Origin: Halichondria panicea
Taxonomy: Eukaryota > Porifera > Demospongiae > Suberitida > Halichondriidae
Assembly: GCF_963675165.1 (NCBI RefSeq)
Contig: NC_087377.1
Location: forward strand, 17,815,018 to 17,879,017
DNA length: 64,000 nt
Direction: 5' to 3'
The notes below the pieces were generated by a model. That model made no database searches. It had not been told where the DNA came from and worked only from the letters and a program-made list of their open reading frames with translations. Made by a program: the position numbers and the translations under genes. Within the stretch, counting starts at the first letter, position 1. The number at the start of each line of letters is the position of its first letter. Shown here piece by piece: positions 33,001 through 43,994 of the stretch.

Positions 33001-33591
33001 TTAACTGGCTCCCTTTTTTCATTGTTTTTCTTTATTGTTCACTGTTTTTAATTGCTGTCAGTTTTATGGTGTACAGGGTGGACAATGAGGATAGGCTCAA
33101 AGATAGACCTTTAGTCTTCAGACTTCACTATGCTAGGTATTAAAGCCATCGTCTATGATAATATCTCCAGACTTGCATAAAGTAATAAGTCTGCAATGCG
33201 TAGGCATCCTGTGGCTTTGTGTTGCCTGTCAGGCTTCGCCCATCTACTGAAAGCCCACGCATGCCACCGTCACGCGACTTAGCGCGTTCTTTCTTTCTTT
33301 GTTCCTCCAATTCTTACCGTATTTTATCTTATTGACCGTGACAAAGAACAGAAAAAAATAGGAGAGGCTGCGAAGGAGGCTAGGCTATTGTAGTCCTACC
33401 GCATTGCCTCTTTTTGTGATTCTTTTGTTAGCCTCTGTACTTAGACGCACACACCCTGTTTCTGTCTCACCATTCACTTCACTTTATGTTTGTGGACAAG
33501 AATTTAGAATTAGTAACTAAAATATAATTGTTTTTGTAGAGAACATGATACTCAATGCACAACTGCATGTTACATTATAAAGAGACAATAA
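33001..33591. other. Spacer and 3' region of the death-domain kinase gene
   Basis: This stretch has no convincing exon or repeat. It would include the kinase-kelch gene's 3' UTR at its right end. Confidence 0.4.
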
Positions 33592-36500
33592 CTAATTAGC
33601 ACTTATAAAGAAGAAATCAACTGTGTTTATAAAAATAGATGGATCTGTCTGTCCTCCGGCTACAATGATCTCTCCACTAGGAAGTACTGAGCATGTGCAG
33701 TGGTATCGTGCAGTAGGCAGGTATCCCACTTTCACCCACCTCCTAGTGTCAGGCTGGTAGAGGTGGATCGATGAACTTGGATTGCCTCCGTCGTCCTCTC
33801 CACCAACGGATAATAGTGACCTCCCAATACTGAGAGGAGCTGACCACACGAGTGGTACTTCCTGTAAGGTCTGCCAGAGAGTGGGTGTGTCCAGGTTGGA
33901 AAGGGCTTTTGCAATGAGTTCACTGAGGTCGACATAGTGCGCGTGATCCCGCCCTCCCATTAGGTAGAGGGTGTTTCCTATGAGAGTTGATTTCAATACT
34001 GATTGTGGGTTAGGTAGTGACTGAGCAAGGTACCATTTTCTTGATGCCACGACCAACACCTCTACAGAGGAGGTACGTCCTTTATCATCACGCCCACCAG
34101 CTACAATTATGTGGTTGTTGAAGGAGACAGCTGTTGAGGAAGAACGAGCAATTTTCATTAGTGGGTACGGGTGAGTCCATTCTCCTGACTCAAACACTGC
34201 AAGCTGATTCGTACGGTTTTTGTTTCTTATATCAAATCCTCCCACCAGCACTAGTCGATTAGCGAGTGATATCATAGCGAAGTACTTGGCAGTGTACTCT
34301 GGGAGTTCGGTCCATTTATCTTGCTCAAGCTTCATCACTGTACACCTGTCACGATCATTGTCTGCATCACCTCCACCAACATACACCATGTAACTGATAA
34401 CAACACTCTGTACCGAGGTGCTCATCTTCATTGGCATGTCTTTTCCTCTTCTCCATTTCAGAGTGAGTGGAGATCTCAACTCTCTGGGAGGGGGACCCTG
34501 AATAATGAATGAGTGTAATTAGGATAGTGTCTACTAACAAGCGAGTAACAATGAAAGCACCAAAGGTGCTGATGCCTCGGTGGAGATGCCAAAGCTACAT
34601 AACATAAAGCTACTAATAGCTTTTATACACATAATTTTGCTGCATGCAAAAACTCTGAGAGTGGGTAATGATCGACCATGATTGTTGTTAAAAACGATCG
34701 ATGCCAAAAGTTCAAGTCTAAAATTAATGGCTGCATAATGCACCTATCAATGTCAAGCCCCACCCCTGACATACGGGCAGTATAGGGGATTGGGTGGGGA
34801 TTATACATTTTCAATTAATGAATGCCCAATAGGGTGGGGGTTCCTCATGTGCATAATCACCTATCAATCCCTTGTATATATGGCACTGGGGATTAACAGG
34901 GGACTTAGATTTTTTGTCAGCTAATCTAACACATGGCAACTTTATGATGCGCATGCGCAAACATTGGCCCTGCCCTCAAAATTGCTGAGAAAAATGTTGA
35001 TGCAAAAGCCCCTGTCTTGGGGGGAAAGTGAGTGCTAAAAGCAGTATAACCCCCTACTAATGCCCCTATACTGCCCGTATGTCAGGGGTGGGGCTTGACA
35101 TTGATAGGTGCATAATAGCAGAGCCTTGCAGCTCTCTTCTCACTCTTGCAGCTACCAATAGCTATAGCGTTCTAGTGCAGAGCTAACTACTAAGTAGAGT
35201 AGCAACACTCGGTAAACCAGTTTGGCTACGTGCTCTTCTGAAAAGGCTGCAATGGCATTCCAAGTAAGCAAAACTAGGCATAACTCGAGAACGAAGCATT
35301 ATTTTGCAAATCCACGAATTAAAATCCAAGTAAACATGACTAGAAGCCTATAGAAACTCTTACTTGCACCTTGATTCATCCTTGAGCAGCTGTAGCAGTC
35401 TACACAGACACACACACACAGACACAGACACACAAACACACTACCATATACCTCGCTTTCGCATGCGCACCGAGGCATAATAATTGCATGCACACTAAAT
35501 CACTTTCTCTAACAGAACGAGACACAAGCAACAATTTCTGCTATAACTACATAATTATAAGCACACTCAAACGGATGTGTATTTAGCGGCTTAACACATG
35601 AGACAGCATCCATGCATGTTAAGGTACAATATTGTTGCTGTGGGAATCTCATTATCACACTACATGTACGCACCTTCTTGACTGGTTGAGTGCCCTTTGA
35701 CTTGCTCTTTGTTGCCTCCACTGTGTCAGAGTCGCTTGTCAGTGAAGCATCTAAAGTAAAAGTTAAATCTTCAATAAGGAACTTTTTCCAAACAAAATGT
35801 CGGAGTCGTAGACTCCCAAATTATTTGCAGTAAATGTACAACACATGTATTTAATTAACTCACAGATGTCCCTGGCAGATGGTCTCTTCCCCATGTCTTC
35901 TTGCAAGCAACTGTCGATAAGCTTCCTCAACCTGTGTGTGTGAGGGATCTGAGAAACATAGAATGATCGATCTTCCACAGATTTGACCGTCTTCAGCTTG
36001 CGAACAATCTGTACCATAATCACCCCAAGGGAAAAAACATCGACGCTATTATCGTAATTCTCCTTGTCCAATCGAATAGCCTCGAGAGGTAGATACCCCA
36101 TACGGTGACTAACGGCCGTGAGGGTGTGGCTAAACTTGGAGGGATCGTATAGCCGTGACATACCAAAGTCGGAAATTTTTGCGATAGGCACTGGCTGTGT
36201 TAGCTTTAGCAAGACGTTATCGCCACAGAGGTCACGGTGGATAATCTGCTTGCTGTGAATGTAGGCCAGACCACAAGCCATGTCTTTGATGAGGCTAATT
36301 TCACATTCGCTAGTGAGGGACTCTTCATCAAGGCCAGAGAAATAGGATCTCAGATTGCAATCCATCAGCTCAACAACGAGGATTGTACCACCTGATTTGG
36401 GGTGCTTAGCAGTCGCCAAAAACTGAACAACGTTTGGGTGATGGAACGACTTGAGAAAATCACTCTCACGATCAATTGCATCGCTAGCTTCTTCGTTTTT

Positions 36501-37068
36501 ACCGACTGGAATACTTGCCTGCATCTCCATAGCAATGTGATGTAGAAGTTTGATAGCACAAAGATTACCCTTGAAGCTGCCTTTGAAGACTGCTCCAAAT
36601 GCACCACTACCGAGTCGTTCGTCTAAGAAAACAGTTAGATCATCGTTGATCTTCTGGCGGTTTTCGTCAACTAAAGAATAGTGTGTGCATGAGGGTTGAA
36701 AGATAACGTATTAACATGTATAATCATGTATTAATGTGCCATTGGTACTTACTTTGTAATTTTATTCTTTTAGGATTGCTTGCACAAGGATGATCTTTCT
36801 CGATGGTCCTGGCTATGTGAGCTTCACCCACGATGGGACTTGACAAAGCTTTGACAACATCTTCCCAGCTTCTCTCACCACCTTTCAGCCATTCTTTCAA
36901 ACCCTCACGATAGCACTCATCAGGATTATCTCGCCATTTCGTACCAATGCTGTCAATGGTATCCGAGGGTATTTTAAGAACTAGCAAGAAGTTTCTCCAC
37001 TTGGTTCGAGCATCAAATGTAGCTATGTATAGATCTCCTAGATCTGCTATTGTGAGATAGTCAGACAT
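33592..37068 (-). CDS. Death domain - protein kinase - kelch protein
   Basis: Four exons on the minus strand give 701 residues: 37068-36753, 36670-35864, 35750-35674, 34497-33592. Residues ~1-95 form a death domain (LYIATFDARTKWRNFLLVLK, WEDVVKAL). The next ~265 residues are a TKL/IRAK-like kinase with a glycine loop (LGSGAFGAVFKG), CAIK lysine, IIHRDLCGDN catalytic loop and SDFGMSRL; APE is replaced by PLE. It appears catalytically competent. A short Ser/Thr/Lys linker exon leads to five or six kelch repeats (VGGGDADND, LVGGFDIRN, VAGGRDDKG, LMGGRDHA, VGGEDDGG, VAGGQTD). IRAK proteins combine a death domain and kinase; adding kelch blades is unusual. The likely role is a cytoplasmic immune- or stress-type signalling kinase whose kelch propeller binds a partner, which is inference. 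Confidence 0.88.
34739..35112. mobile_element. PIF/Harbinger-like MITE in the kinase gene intron
   Basis: Inverted termini of about 50 bp begin TGCACCTATCAATGTCAAGC and end with the inverse complement. TAA flanks both sides, the typical TWA target duplication of Harbinger elements. 374 bp, non-coding. Confidence 0.75.
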
Positions 37069-37109
37069 CTTCTCTGTAGAGTGTGGAATAAAATAAACAA
37101 TGAAAGTAC

Positions 37110-37319
37110 CTAGCCTCGAGACCAGCCGTTCGTTATCTGAAAGAACGCCTGGTCAGCGTTTTATAGCATCATAATGATATTCATGGGTAATACACCTTGG
37201 GCGGACCTTTGCGGGCAATTACCGGTACGGTCCAAGAAATTCCTGGACCATAGGACAAGTGCTACATTGGAACTTGACCAGGCGTTCTTTCAGATAACGA
37301 ACGGCTGGTCTCGAGGCTA
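37110..37319. mobile_element. hAT-like MITE, TAGCCTCGA family, just upstream of the kinase gene
   Basis: TAGCCTCGAGACCAGCCGTT and its inverse complement bound a 210-bp element. GAAAGTAC flanks both sides (37102-37109 and 37320-37327). It sits about 40 bp upstream of the kinase-kelch start codon, so it may be in the promoter or 5' UTR. Confidence 0.85.
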
Positions 37320-38215
37320 GAAAGTACATGTAATTATGTATAAATAATTGGTGTGTGCAAATTATATCATCAAAACCATGTACCGTAGATCCAGGGCCGG
37401 CGGAACCGGTCAGGTTGGTCAGGCCAAAACCTGACCACTTTTCTTGCGTTCACTTATTTATTTGGTAACGGTCGTTAACATTAAAAATGAAAAATTAATC
37501 AGTTTGGTAATAATCGTTACTCAACGGTGCTGGTAATAGCTAGATACTGTCCTTTTCAAGATACAGGGATTTGAGGAGTTCTTGCAACTATAATGTCGAG
37601 AGCGGAAGTACCTGATCTGGTGTTGTGTTGCTGCTTGCTGTGACTCTGTGACTCTGTGGTGACTCTGTGGTGACTCTGCGGTGACTGACTCGGTGGTGAC
37701 TCTGCCTGTGCCTGTTGTGCTGTACTGTCTTCTCCGTGAGGCTGCAGGTTGGCCAGCTGGCTGACCCAAATCTGGGGTCTCTGCTAGACTTCACTTCCCT
37801 AGTATATCTCTCTGCTATTCTATTCTCTTTGATTCTAGATTCTAGATTCTGTGTATGAGGGTCTGTTCAGGGACCTGCTAATAAGAACCTGGAATTTGGC
37901 TCTACACTATTAAAGATATACTCTATGATATACTCCTGTGATCAGTAACTATATGTTGTATGGTATCCGTAGTATTGGTATTTGGTTCTAATTGTTGTAT
38001 AATTTCATCGCGGTCGTGCCTGTTGTGTGTCTATCCTGTTTGTTTGTCGTGTTTGAGATTATTGTGTGTTTTAATCGTGTGTCTTATACGTGCGGTATTG
38101 GGATTTGGTTGGAGTTGGCCATTACTAAGGCTTTGCTTTGTAGACCAGTGGGTTAAATTTTTGAAGTATTGTCAGACGCCTGCGTTTTCGTTATTGGTAA
38201 TCAGCAATCGCCATA

Positions 38216-39310
38216 ATGGAGACTAAAACGAGGAAATCAAACCGAAACGCATCATCCAACTCTCAACCCCAAGGTGTGGCCTGTAAGTCTAAACAGACCA
38301 AATCCTCTGCCGGTGCAAGTTCCAAAAAGAAACCTATGATTTCGACTGGGAGACCCTCAGTCCCTCCCTCTCTTGAAACTCAGCAGATGGTAAATTGCAG
38401 CTGTGGTTCTACTGTGGAGGAGGGGAGTCTTATGGTGGAATGCGAGGCCTGTCTCAAATGGTCCCACTCACAATGTGTCGGTCTCTCGGAAGCAGATGCC
38501 ACCTCCGTTTGTTTCCGCTGCCACATATGCTCTACTGATACCTCCCCTATCAGCTCTACTGACACCTCCCCTATCAGCAATGCTCACATTTCGTCGCTCA
38601 TGTCAGCAATAGCTGATCTCTCGAACAAGATTTCCAATATGGAAACCTCTCACGGGTTAGAGCTCAAGGCAATCAAGCTTCATGTCATATCGCTGGAGGA
38701 ATCTAATAACAGGCTTGTACAGGAACTCTCTGCCTTAAAAAAAATCGTTGTCCCCAAAAATCACTTGCCTCGCTCCACAAAGCCTCCCAATGGTGGCGCT
38801 GGGCAGCAAGTAAATGGAAGAGCTTCTTCTCAGTTAAGAGGTCCTTCATCATTCAGGATTGTATGGGGGACTAAATTCTCTTGCCCGACTGACTTTGTCA
38901 AAGACGCAGTCCTCTCTCTCCTCCCGGCAGACACTGATATGTCGGTCTCTATAAAAAAGAGCATCAAATTGAATAGTGCAGGGAAAAAGAAATGGTGGCT
39001 CACCATACTAGCGCCTCCTGAGTGTCTTTCGGTAATCGATGAGAAATGGGACTCACTGTCATGCCCCTCACACTGGCGGCTTCTCTCCAGGCTCTCTGAT
39101 CTAGGGCCGCCTTCAGGGAATCCACCCCTCTTAGGGGGAGATGTCCCCAATGAACCAGATGGTCCTCCCTCCCAGAATTCTATCTCTAACCCTCTCGTGC
39201 CTTCGGAAGACAATCCTTTGTCTACTCATGCCACCCCCCAGGATAATCTTTTTTTAGAGGGCAGAGAGCAGTCCACTCCCCCCAACTCAGAGCTGGAGGG
39301 GGTGGACTAA
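38216..39310 (+). CDS. LINE ORF1 with PHD-type zinc finger
   Basis: The 364-residue protein carries a PHD-like Cys/His cluster at about residues 61-105 (CSCGS, CEACLKWSHSQCVG, CFRCHIC), a feature of CR1-group ORF1 proteins. A helical, probably coiled-coil stretch follows (ISSLMSAIADLSNKISNMET), and the C-terminal half is Pro/Ser-rich. ORF1 proteins bind the element RNA and help form the retrotransposition particle. The stop is 14 nt before the ORF2 start, so ORF2 is probably translated by reinitiation or a similar process. Nothing in it is broken. Confidence 0.8.
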   Translation: METKTRKSNRNASSNSQPQGVACKSKQTKSSAGASSKKKPMISTGRPSVPPSLETQQMVNCSCGSTVEEGSLMVECEACLKWSHSQCVGLSEADATSVCFRCHICSTDTSPISSTDTSPISNAHISSLMSAIADLSNKISNMETSHGLELKAIKLHVISLEESNNRLVQELSALKKIVVPKNHLPRSTKPPNGGAGQQVNGRASSQLRGPSSFRIVWGTKFSCPTDFVKDAVLSLLPADTDMSVSIKKSIKLNSAGKKKWWLTILAPPECLSVIDEKWDSLSCPSHWRLLSRLSDLGPPSGNPPLLGGDVPNEPDGPPSQNSISNPLVPSEDNPLSTHATPQDNLFLEGREQSTPPNSELEGVD

Positions 39311-39324
39311 ACCCTAGTCACAAC

Positions 39325-42300
39325 ATGCACACCACTCCATGTAATCAAGTAACCTCAATTCTAAATGTATGCTGCCTTAATATCAGAGGCTTCAAATCAA
39401 ATTCTGATTATCTACGCACTCTATTAATGTCACATGATCTTCTCGCAATATCAGAACACTGGCTTCATGATTACGATTTACATCTGCTCTCATCCTTTTC
39501 AGACAACTTCCTGTGCTTCTCTTCAACCTCCCCCTCTCGGGAAGACCCAGTCTGGTGTCGTCCTAACTTTCTAAGAGGACAGGGCGGTGTGGCTATCCTC
39601 TTCAAGAAATCACTCCAGAACCTCGTCAAAAAACTAGACACATCCCTCTCACACCGTGTAGTGGGGCTGCAATTAAGAACACTCCCTCTCCCTATCTGCT
39701 TCCTAGGTGTCTATCTCCCCTCAAGATCGGGCTGCACGGATACCTTCAGGGAATGCCTTGACTACATTGACTCTCTGATTAATTTACTCGGCTACGACAA
39801 TGAGGTAATAATTCTCGGTGACATCAATGCGGACCCTGGCATCTTTGGGGATCCGAATGAACAGGGCAGGATCCTTCGTCAATACCTCTCTCGCTGGAAT
39901 TTCACCTCTGTCCACTTGTACCTCGGCTCCTCTACTCACTCCCACACATATATCAGCGAGGCTCATAACAGCGAGTCAACCATTGACCATATCCTATGCC
40001 ACTCCCGCTTCTTAGATGCTTTCACCTCCGCTAAAGTTTTGGATGAGTGCCCCTTGAATACCTCTGACCACCTTCCAATCTCGGCTACCATCCAAATCAC
40101 CCTTGCTGCAGCTCCCTCTCTCATGACCACTTCCTCCTCAACTCCCCGTGTGAATTGGTCGAAGCTCTCTAGTTCTGAAATAGAGGAGAGATACACTTCA
40201 CCCCTTGAGACAGCAGTCAATAGTTGGTCATTCCCTCTTGCTCCGGGCTGCTCCTCTCACATTGACTCTTCGATCTCTAACCTGATTCGCTTAATGAATA
40301 ACACGGCATTAAAGGGCCTCCCCCTGAAGAAATACAAAAAACACATTATTCCAGGTTGGTCTATGTACCTCAAATCTGCCCACTCTGAGTCGAAATCAGC
40401 ATTTCGTCACTGGAAATCTGCTGGTAAACCAATGGCCCCGGCAAATCCCCTCAAAGAAATCTATAAGTCAAAGAAATGCCACTTCAGGAAATTGCTCCGC
40501 CAGCATCGTCACTCGCTCAAAGAGCAATATTTACTAAACTTAGACCTGGCCAATAAAGATTCTAAGAAGCTTTTCAGAGAAATCAAAAGATTCTACGCTC
40601 CCTCCACCTCAACTTCCCCTGGCACCATTGTATATAATGATGTTTCGTATTCTGGTGACACCCTCTTAGAAGGCTGGGCCAATTACTTTGAAACACTTGG
40701 TACCCCCTGTCATAGCCCACTATTTGACTCCGACAACCTGCAAAGTGTAAACAATAGGTTTCGTGACCTCCTTGATTCCACCCAGGGTGGAGATATCTTA
40801 CTCACCCAATCTGACATTGCCAACGCTATAGATACTCTCAAACGTGAGAAAGCACCTGGTCCTGATGGCATTGAAACAGAACACTTGTGCTTCTCTGGTC
40901 CGGCAGTTCAGCTTCAGTTGTGCAGAATCTTTAACGCTATGCTTGCTTCCTGCTACATCCCTGATCTGCTTACCCTTGGTCTAGTCATCGCTATTCCAAA
41001 AGGTGCTGACAAGGATCTCAAGAACCCCTCAAATTATAGAGGAATCTCTCTCCTATCTAATGTTGGGAAACTTTTTGAGAAACTTCTTTTAGAGAAGATA
41101 CTGCACCAAGGAGTATCTCTCAGCCCTCTTCAGGGAGGTTTCAGACCTGGTTACAGCTCAATTCACACGTCCTTCATATTTCAAGAAACGGTTCAATCTC
41201 TCAGGGAGTGTGGCAAGAAAGCCTTTGTCGCATTTCTTGATGTGAAGAAGGCCTTTGACACGGTATGGCATAAAGGCCTTTTTGTGAAACTTCAAGAAAA
41301 GGGTATACACCCTAGAATTTGGCACATTCTGGTCCACTGGTACTCTCGTCTGTCGTCCTGCTTTCTTCTCAAAGGGTCTCGCTCAAGAATCTTCCCTATC
41401 TCCCAAGGAGTTCGTCAGGGTGCTATCCTGTCTCCGCTTCTCTACTCAGTTTTTGTTGATGATCTGCTTGCCCAACTACATGACTGTGGCCTAGGTGCAA
41501 TGGTTGGCTCGGTCCACTGTCCCTCCCCAATGTATGCAGACGATCTTGCTCTCATTGCGGACTCACCAGAAGGGTTACAGAAGCTTCTTAATATCGTCTC
41601 TCATTATACGAGTACATGGCGCTATGAAATTAACTCCTCCAAGTCGGCAGTCATGGTATTTGGTGAATCAACAAGATCACGTACCTCTGGACGCCAGTCC
41701 CGTTCCTTCTCTGTTTGTTCGGAAATTATCCAGGAGGTAGATAGTTACAAACACCTTGGTGTCCTTCGCTTAGTGTCTTCTTCTGGCTCCCTCAGAATCT
41801 CGGGACGCTGCTCTGCGGGTAGGAGTGCCTTCTTTGCCCTGAATTCTGTGGGCGCGAGGTTCGGCTGCCTCCACCCAATCACCTCTCACAAGCTTTATTC
41901 CTCACTCTGCCTTCCAATTATGCTCTATGGATCAGAACTCTGGTCCCTAACAAAGAGCGATCTCAACATGTTGGAGAGAACTCACAGGAAACTACTTCGC
42001 ACAATTCAAGGCCTGCCTACAAGATGTCCGTCACTCGCCCTCACCAGCCTTATTGGCTCGTTGGAGATCTCGGCATTGGTGGACTGCAGACAGCTCTGTT
42101 TTATTAACTCTATCGGATGCATGTCTTCAGAAGATCTCCCGAAAAAGATTATGGTAGAAAGACTTCTCGCCGACTCTCCATCAGGTCTCTTAAAAACATG
42201 GTCCACACTAGTCTTATCTCGTTGCTACCCTTCACTCTCGTCTATGATCTCAAACGGGAAAAACAAAGGGTCTTTTAAGACTGCTGCAAAGAAATCTGCA

Positions 42301-42810
42301 TTAGTCACACAATACGTCAAGATGACGGACACATGCACAAATCTCCCTATCTCATCCCTCCCGGCCCTTCTAGGTCGCCCTTCGATGCTATGGTCATGCT
42401 GTCAGCTGGATCGTTCTATGCATGGCCCCTCAAATTTCAGAATCAGGCTCCTAGTGGGCTGTGACGGGCTCGAGCTGGATGCGTCCAGGTTTAGATATCG
42501 CAACAGAGGAAATATCTCTCCCGGTGATGGATCGTGCAAACTATGCAACACTGAAGAAGAATCACCTTCACACTTTTTAGTAAGTTGCCCTGCTCTCTCA
42601 ATGCGCAGACTTGCTCTCCTGCAGGATGCCCCATCCTGCATCAGTGTTCACCTCCCCCACGACCCAAGGGCACTACATGACACCCTCTACAATCTCCTGC
42701 AAGGCCTTGTCTGGCTGAAAGCTGCCCATGCGCAAGAGTGGCTCTTGCTCTTCATCAAAGATCTAAGGCAAACCCGCGCTGATCTCCTTCTCACAAGCAC
42801 ATTGGTTTAA
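39325..42810 (+). CDS. LINE ORF2: AP-type endonuclease and reverse transcriptase
   Basis: The 1161-residue protein starts with an apurinic-type endonuclease (LNIRGF, ISEHWL, ILGDINADP, STIDHIL, SDHLPIS). A reverse transcriptase follows, with KAPGPDGI, AIPKG, NYRGISLLS, the FLDVKKAFD catalytic aspartate motif, QGVRQGAILSPLL and the YADD active site. The C-terminal end has a CKLC..H..C zinc cluster. All key residues are present and the frame is unbroken, so it may be functional. The order endonuclease-RT without RNase H fits the CR1/L2 group. Codon usage is more C-rich than the surrounding intergenic DNA. Confidence 0.92.
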   Translation: MHTTPCNQVTSILNVCCLNIRGFKSNSDYLRTLLMSHDLLAISEHWLHDYDLHLLSSFSDNFLCFSSTSPSREDPVWCRPNFLRGQGGVAILFKKSLQNLVKKLDTSLSHRVVGLQLRTLPLPICFLGVYLPSRSGCTDTFRECLDYIDSLINLLGYDNEVIILGDINADPGIFGDPNEQGRILRQYLSRWNFTSVHLYLGSSTHSHTYISEAHNSESTIDHILCHSRFLDAFTSAKVLDECPLNTSDHLPISATIQITLAAAPSLMTTSSSTPRVNWSKLSSSEIEERYTSPLETAVNSWSFPLAPGCSSHIDSSISNLIRLMNNTALKGLPLKKYKKHIIPGWSMYLKSAHSESKSAFRHWKSAGKPMAPANPLKEIYKSKKCHFRKLLRQHRHSLKEQYLLNLDLANKDSKKLFREIKRFYAPSTSTSPGTIVYNDVSYSGDTLLEGWANYFETLGTPCHSPLFDSDNLQSVNNRFRDLLDSTQGGDILLTQSDIANAIDTLKREKAPGPDGIETEHLCFSGPAVQLQLCRIFNAMLASCYIPDLLTLGLVIAIPKGADKDLKNPSNYRGISLLSNVGKLFEKLLLEKILHQGVSLSPLQGGFRPGYSSIHTSFIFQETVQSLRECGKKAFVAFLDVKKAFDTVWHKGLFVKLQEKGIHPRIWHILVHWYSRLSSCFLLKGSRSRIFPISQGVRQGAILSPLLYSVFVDDLLAQLHDCGLGAMVGSVHCPSPMYADDLALIADSPEGLQKLLNIVSHYTSTWRYEINSSKSAVMVFGESTRSRTSGRQSRSFSVCSEIIQEVDSYKHLGVLRLVSSSGSLRISGRCSAGRSAFFALNSVGARFGCLHPITSHKLYSSLCLPIMLYGSELWSLTKSDLNMLERTHRKLLRTIQGLPTRCPSLALTSLIGSLEISALVDCRQLCFINSIGCMSSEDLPKKIMVERLLADSPSGLLKTWSTLVLSRCYPSLSSMISNGKNKGSFKTAAKKSALVTQYVKMTDTCTNLPISSLPALLGRPSMLWSCCQLDRSMHGPSNFRIRLLVGCDGLELDASRFRYRNRGNISPGDGSCKLCNTEEESPSHFLVSCPALSMRRLALLQDAPSCISVHLPHDPRALHDTLYNLLQGLVWLKAAHAQEWLLLFIKDLRQTRADLLLTSTLV

Positions 42811-42938
42811 AGCTCCACCCTCTTACTGCGTGTTATAATAATACCCATTTTCAATATTCTTTTTCGTCTGCCCAATGGGCTACTCTTCATTATTTGGAGG
42901 CTACAAAGAAGAAGAAGAAGAACAGTTACGTAATTATG

Positions 42939-43373
42939 GTTCATTTCAAACCAATTTTTCTCCAATAAAGCCTTTAGGCCTGTTTATTTTGGGAAAAAAT
43001 CGACCTATACAGGAGGCTTTGCTCTGCATATAATTATCTGCAAGCCTTTGCACCACAGCTAAAGCTATCCTTGAGCCCAATCGTGAGCTACTACTATTAG
43101 TCTGTCACACAAACTGTGTATCCAGCTGGAGCTAGCCTAAGAGAGATTTTACTAAGACTAGTGATACACTTTCAACAGCTTACGGGCAGGCTGGGGCAAG
43201 TAGTAGCTCACAAAACGATTAGAATCTCAAGGATAGCTTCAGCTGACAACCTGCTGTGGTGCAAAGCCTTTATATTTACCAAAGGATCTTAGCTTTCTGA
43301 TGTAAGTCGATGTTTTCCCAGTTTAACAAAAATGAATAGGCTCTATTGGAGAAAAATTGGTTTGGAATGAGCC
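42939..43373. mobile_element. Foldback MITE adjoining the LINE 3' tail
   Basis: The termini GGTTCATTTCAAACCAATTT and AAATTGGTTTGGAATGAGCC are inverse complements with few mismatches over 30 bp. Inner blocks (gcaaagcctttgcacc, ctatccttgag, gtagtagctcac) pair as well, giving a foldback of about 435 bp. Confidence 0.65.
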
Positions 43374-43504
43374 AAAATTCAATCTTGTTACCAAGGTTCA
43401 CGTGACAGGTACTCCCGCTCTTGACATTACAGTTGCAAGAACACCTCAAATCCCTGTAGGTGTCCAGATTGGTCGGGCGATTAAGGATACGTTCCACCAG
43501 GGTC

Positions 43505-43958
43505 TGCGCATGCGCATACGAGCCCCACCCCTTTTAGACAAAGATTGTCTGGCTCACCAACAATAATGGCAGCTACTAAACGCCCTCATCCGGACGCACT
43601 GACAAGAAGAGACATGCTCATAGTTGTATCCTGTTGCCTAGTGCTCGTTCTCTTGTTGATATTCTGCCTGTGTTGTAAAGAGACATTGTATAAAAGCTAC
43701 CGTCCTGAGAAAAGAGGTAAGCATGCCGCAGTGCAATGTTGTGTCTACAAATTTTTTGTTTACTTGCACACATTTAATACTATTGTAGCTCTAGTGTTCC
43801 ATGAATAAAATTATGATTAAAATCGCATGATATACCGGCTGTTACAGTCATGAGTTACTTGTAAAAATTGTGTTCTTTTTGTACAGAACGAAAGTTTGGA
43901 GCTCTAGCTCATGGGTAAGATATAAACTTAGCTCTACTTAAGACTCTATGCACACACG

Positions 43959-43994
<36 letters not shown>

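Larger units (their letters stand above)
37385..42922 (+). mobile_element. Full-length CR1/L2-like LINE retrotransposon
   Basis: Two intact ORFs (38216-39310, 39325-42810) are followed by a short 3' region and a (GAA)n tail at 42905-42921. The 5' boundary is not certain; the ~800 bp before ORF1 is probably its 5' UTR and contains a tgactctgtgg tandem repeat at 37637-37705. I could not find a target-site duplication. Both ORFs are open, so the copy is young. Confidence 0.8.

Noticed and set aside
38830-39213. Minus-strand frame within the LINE
   Set aside because: It is antisense to ORF1, which has a recognisable PHD finger.
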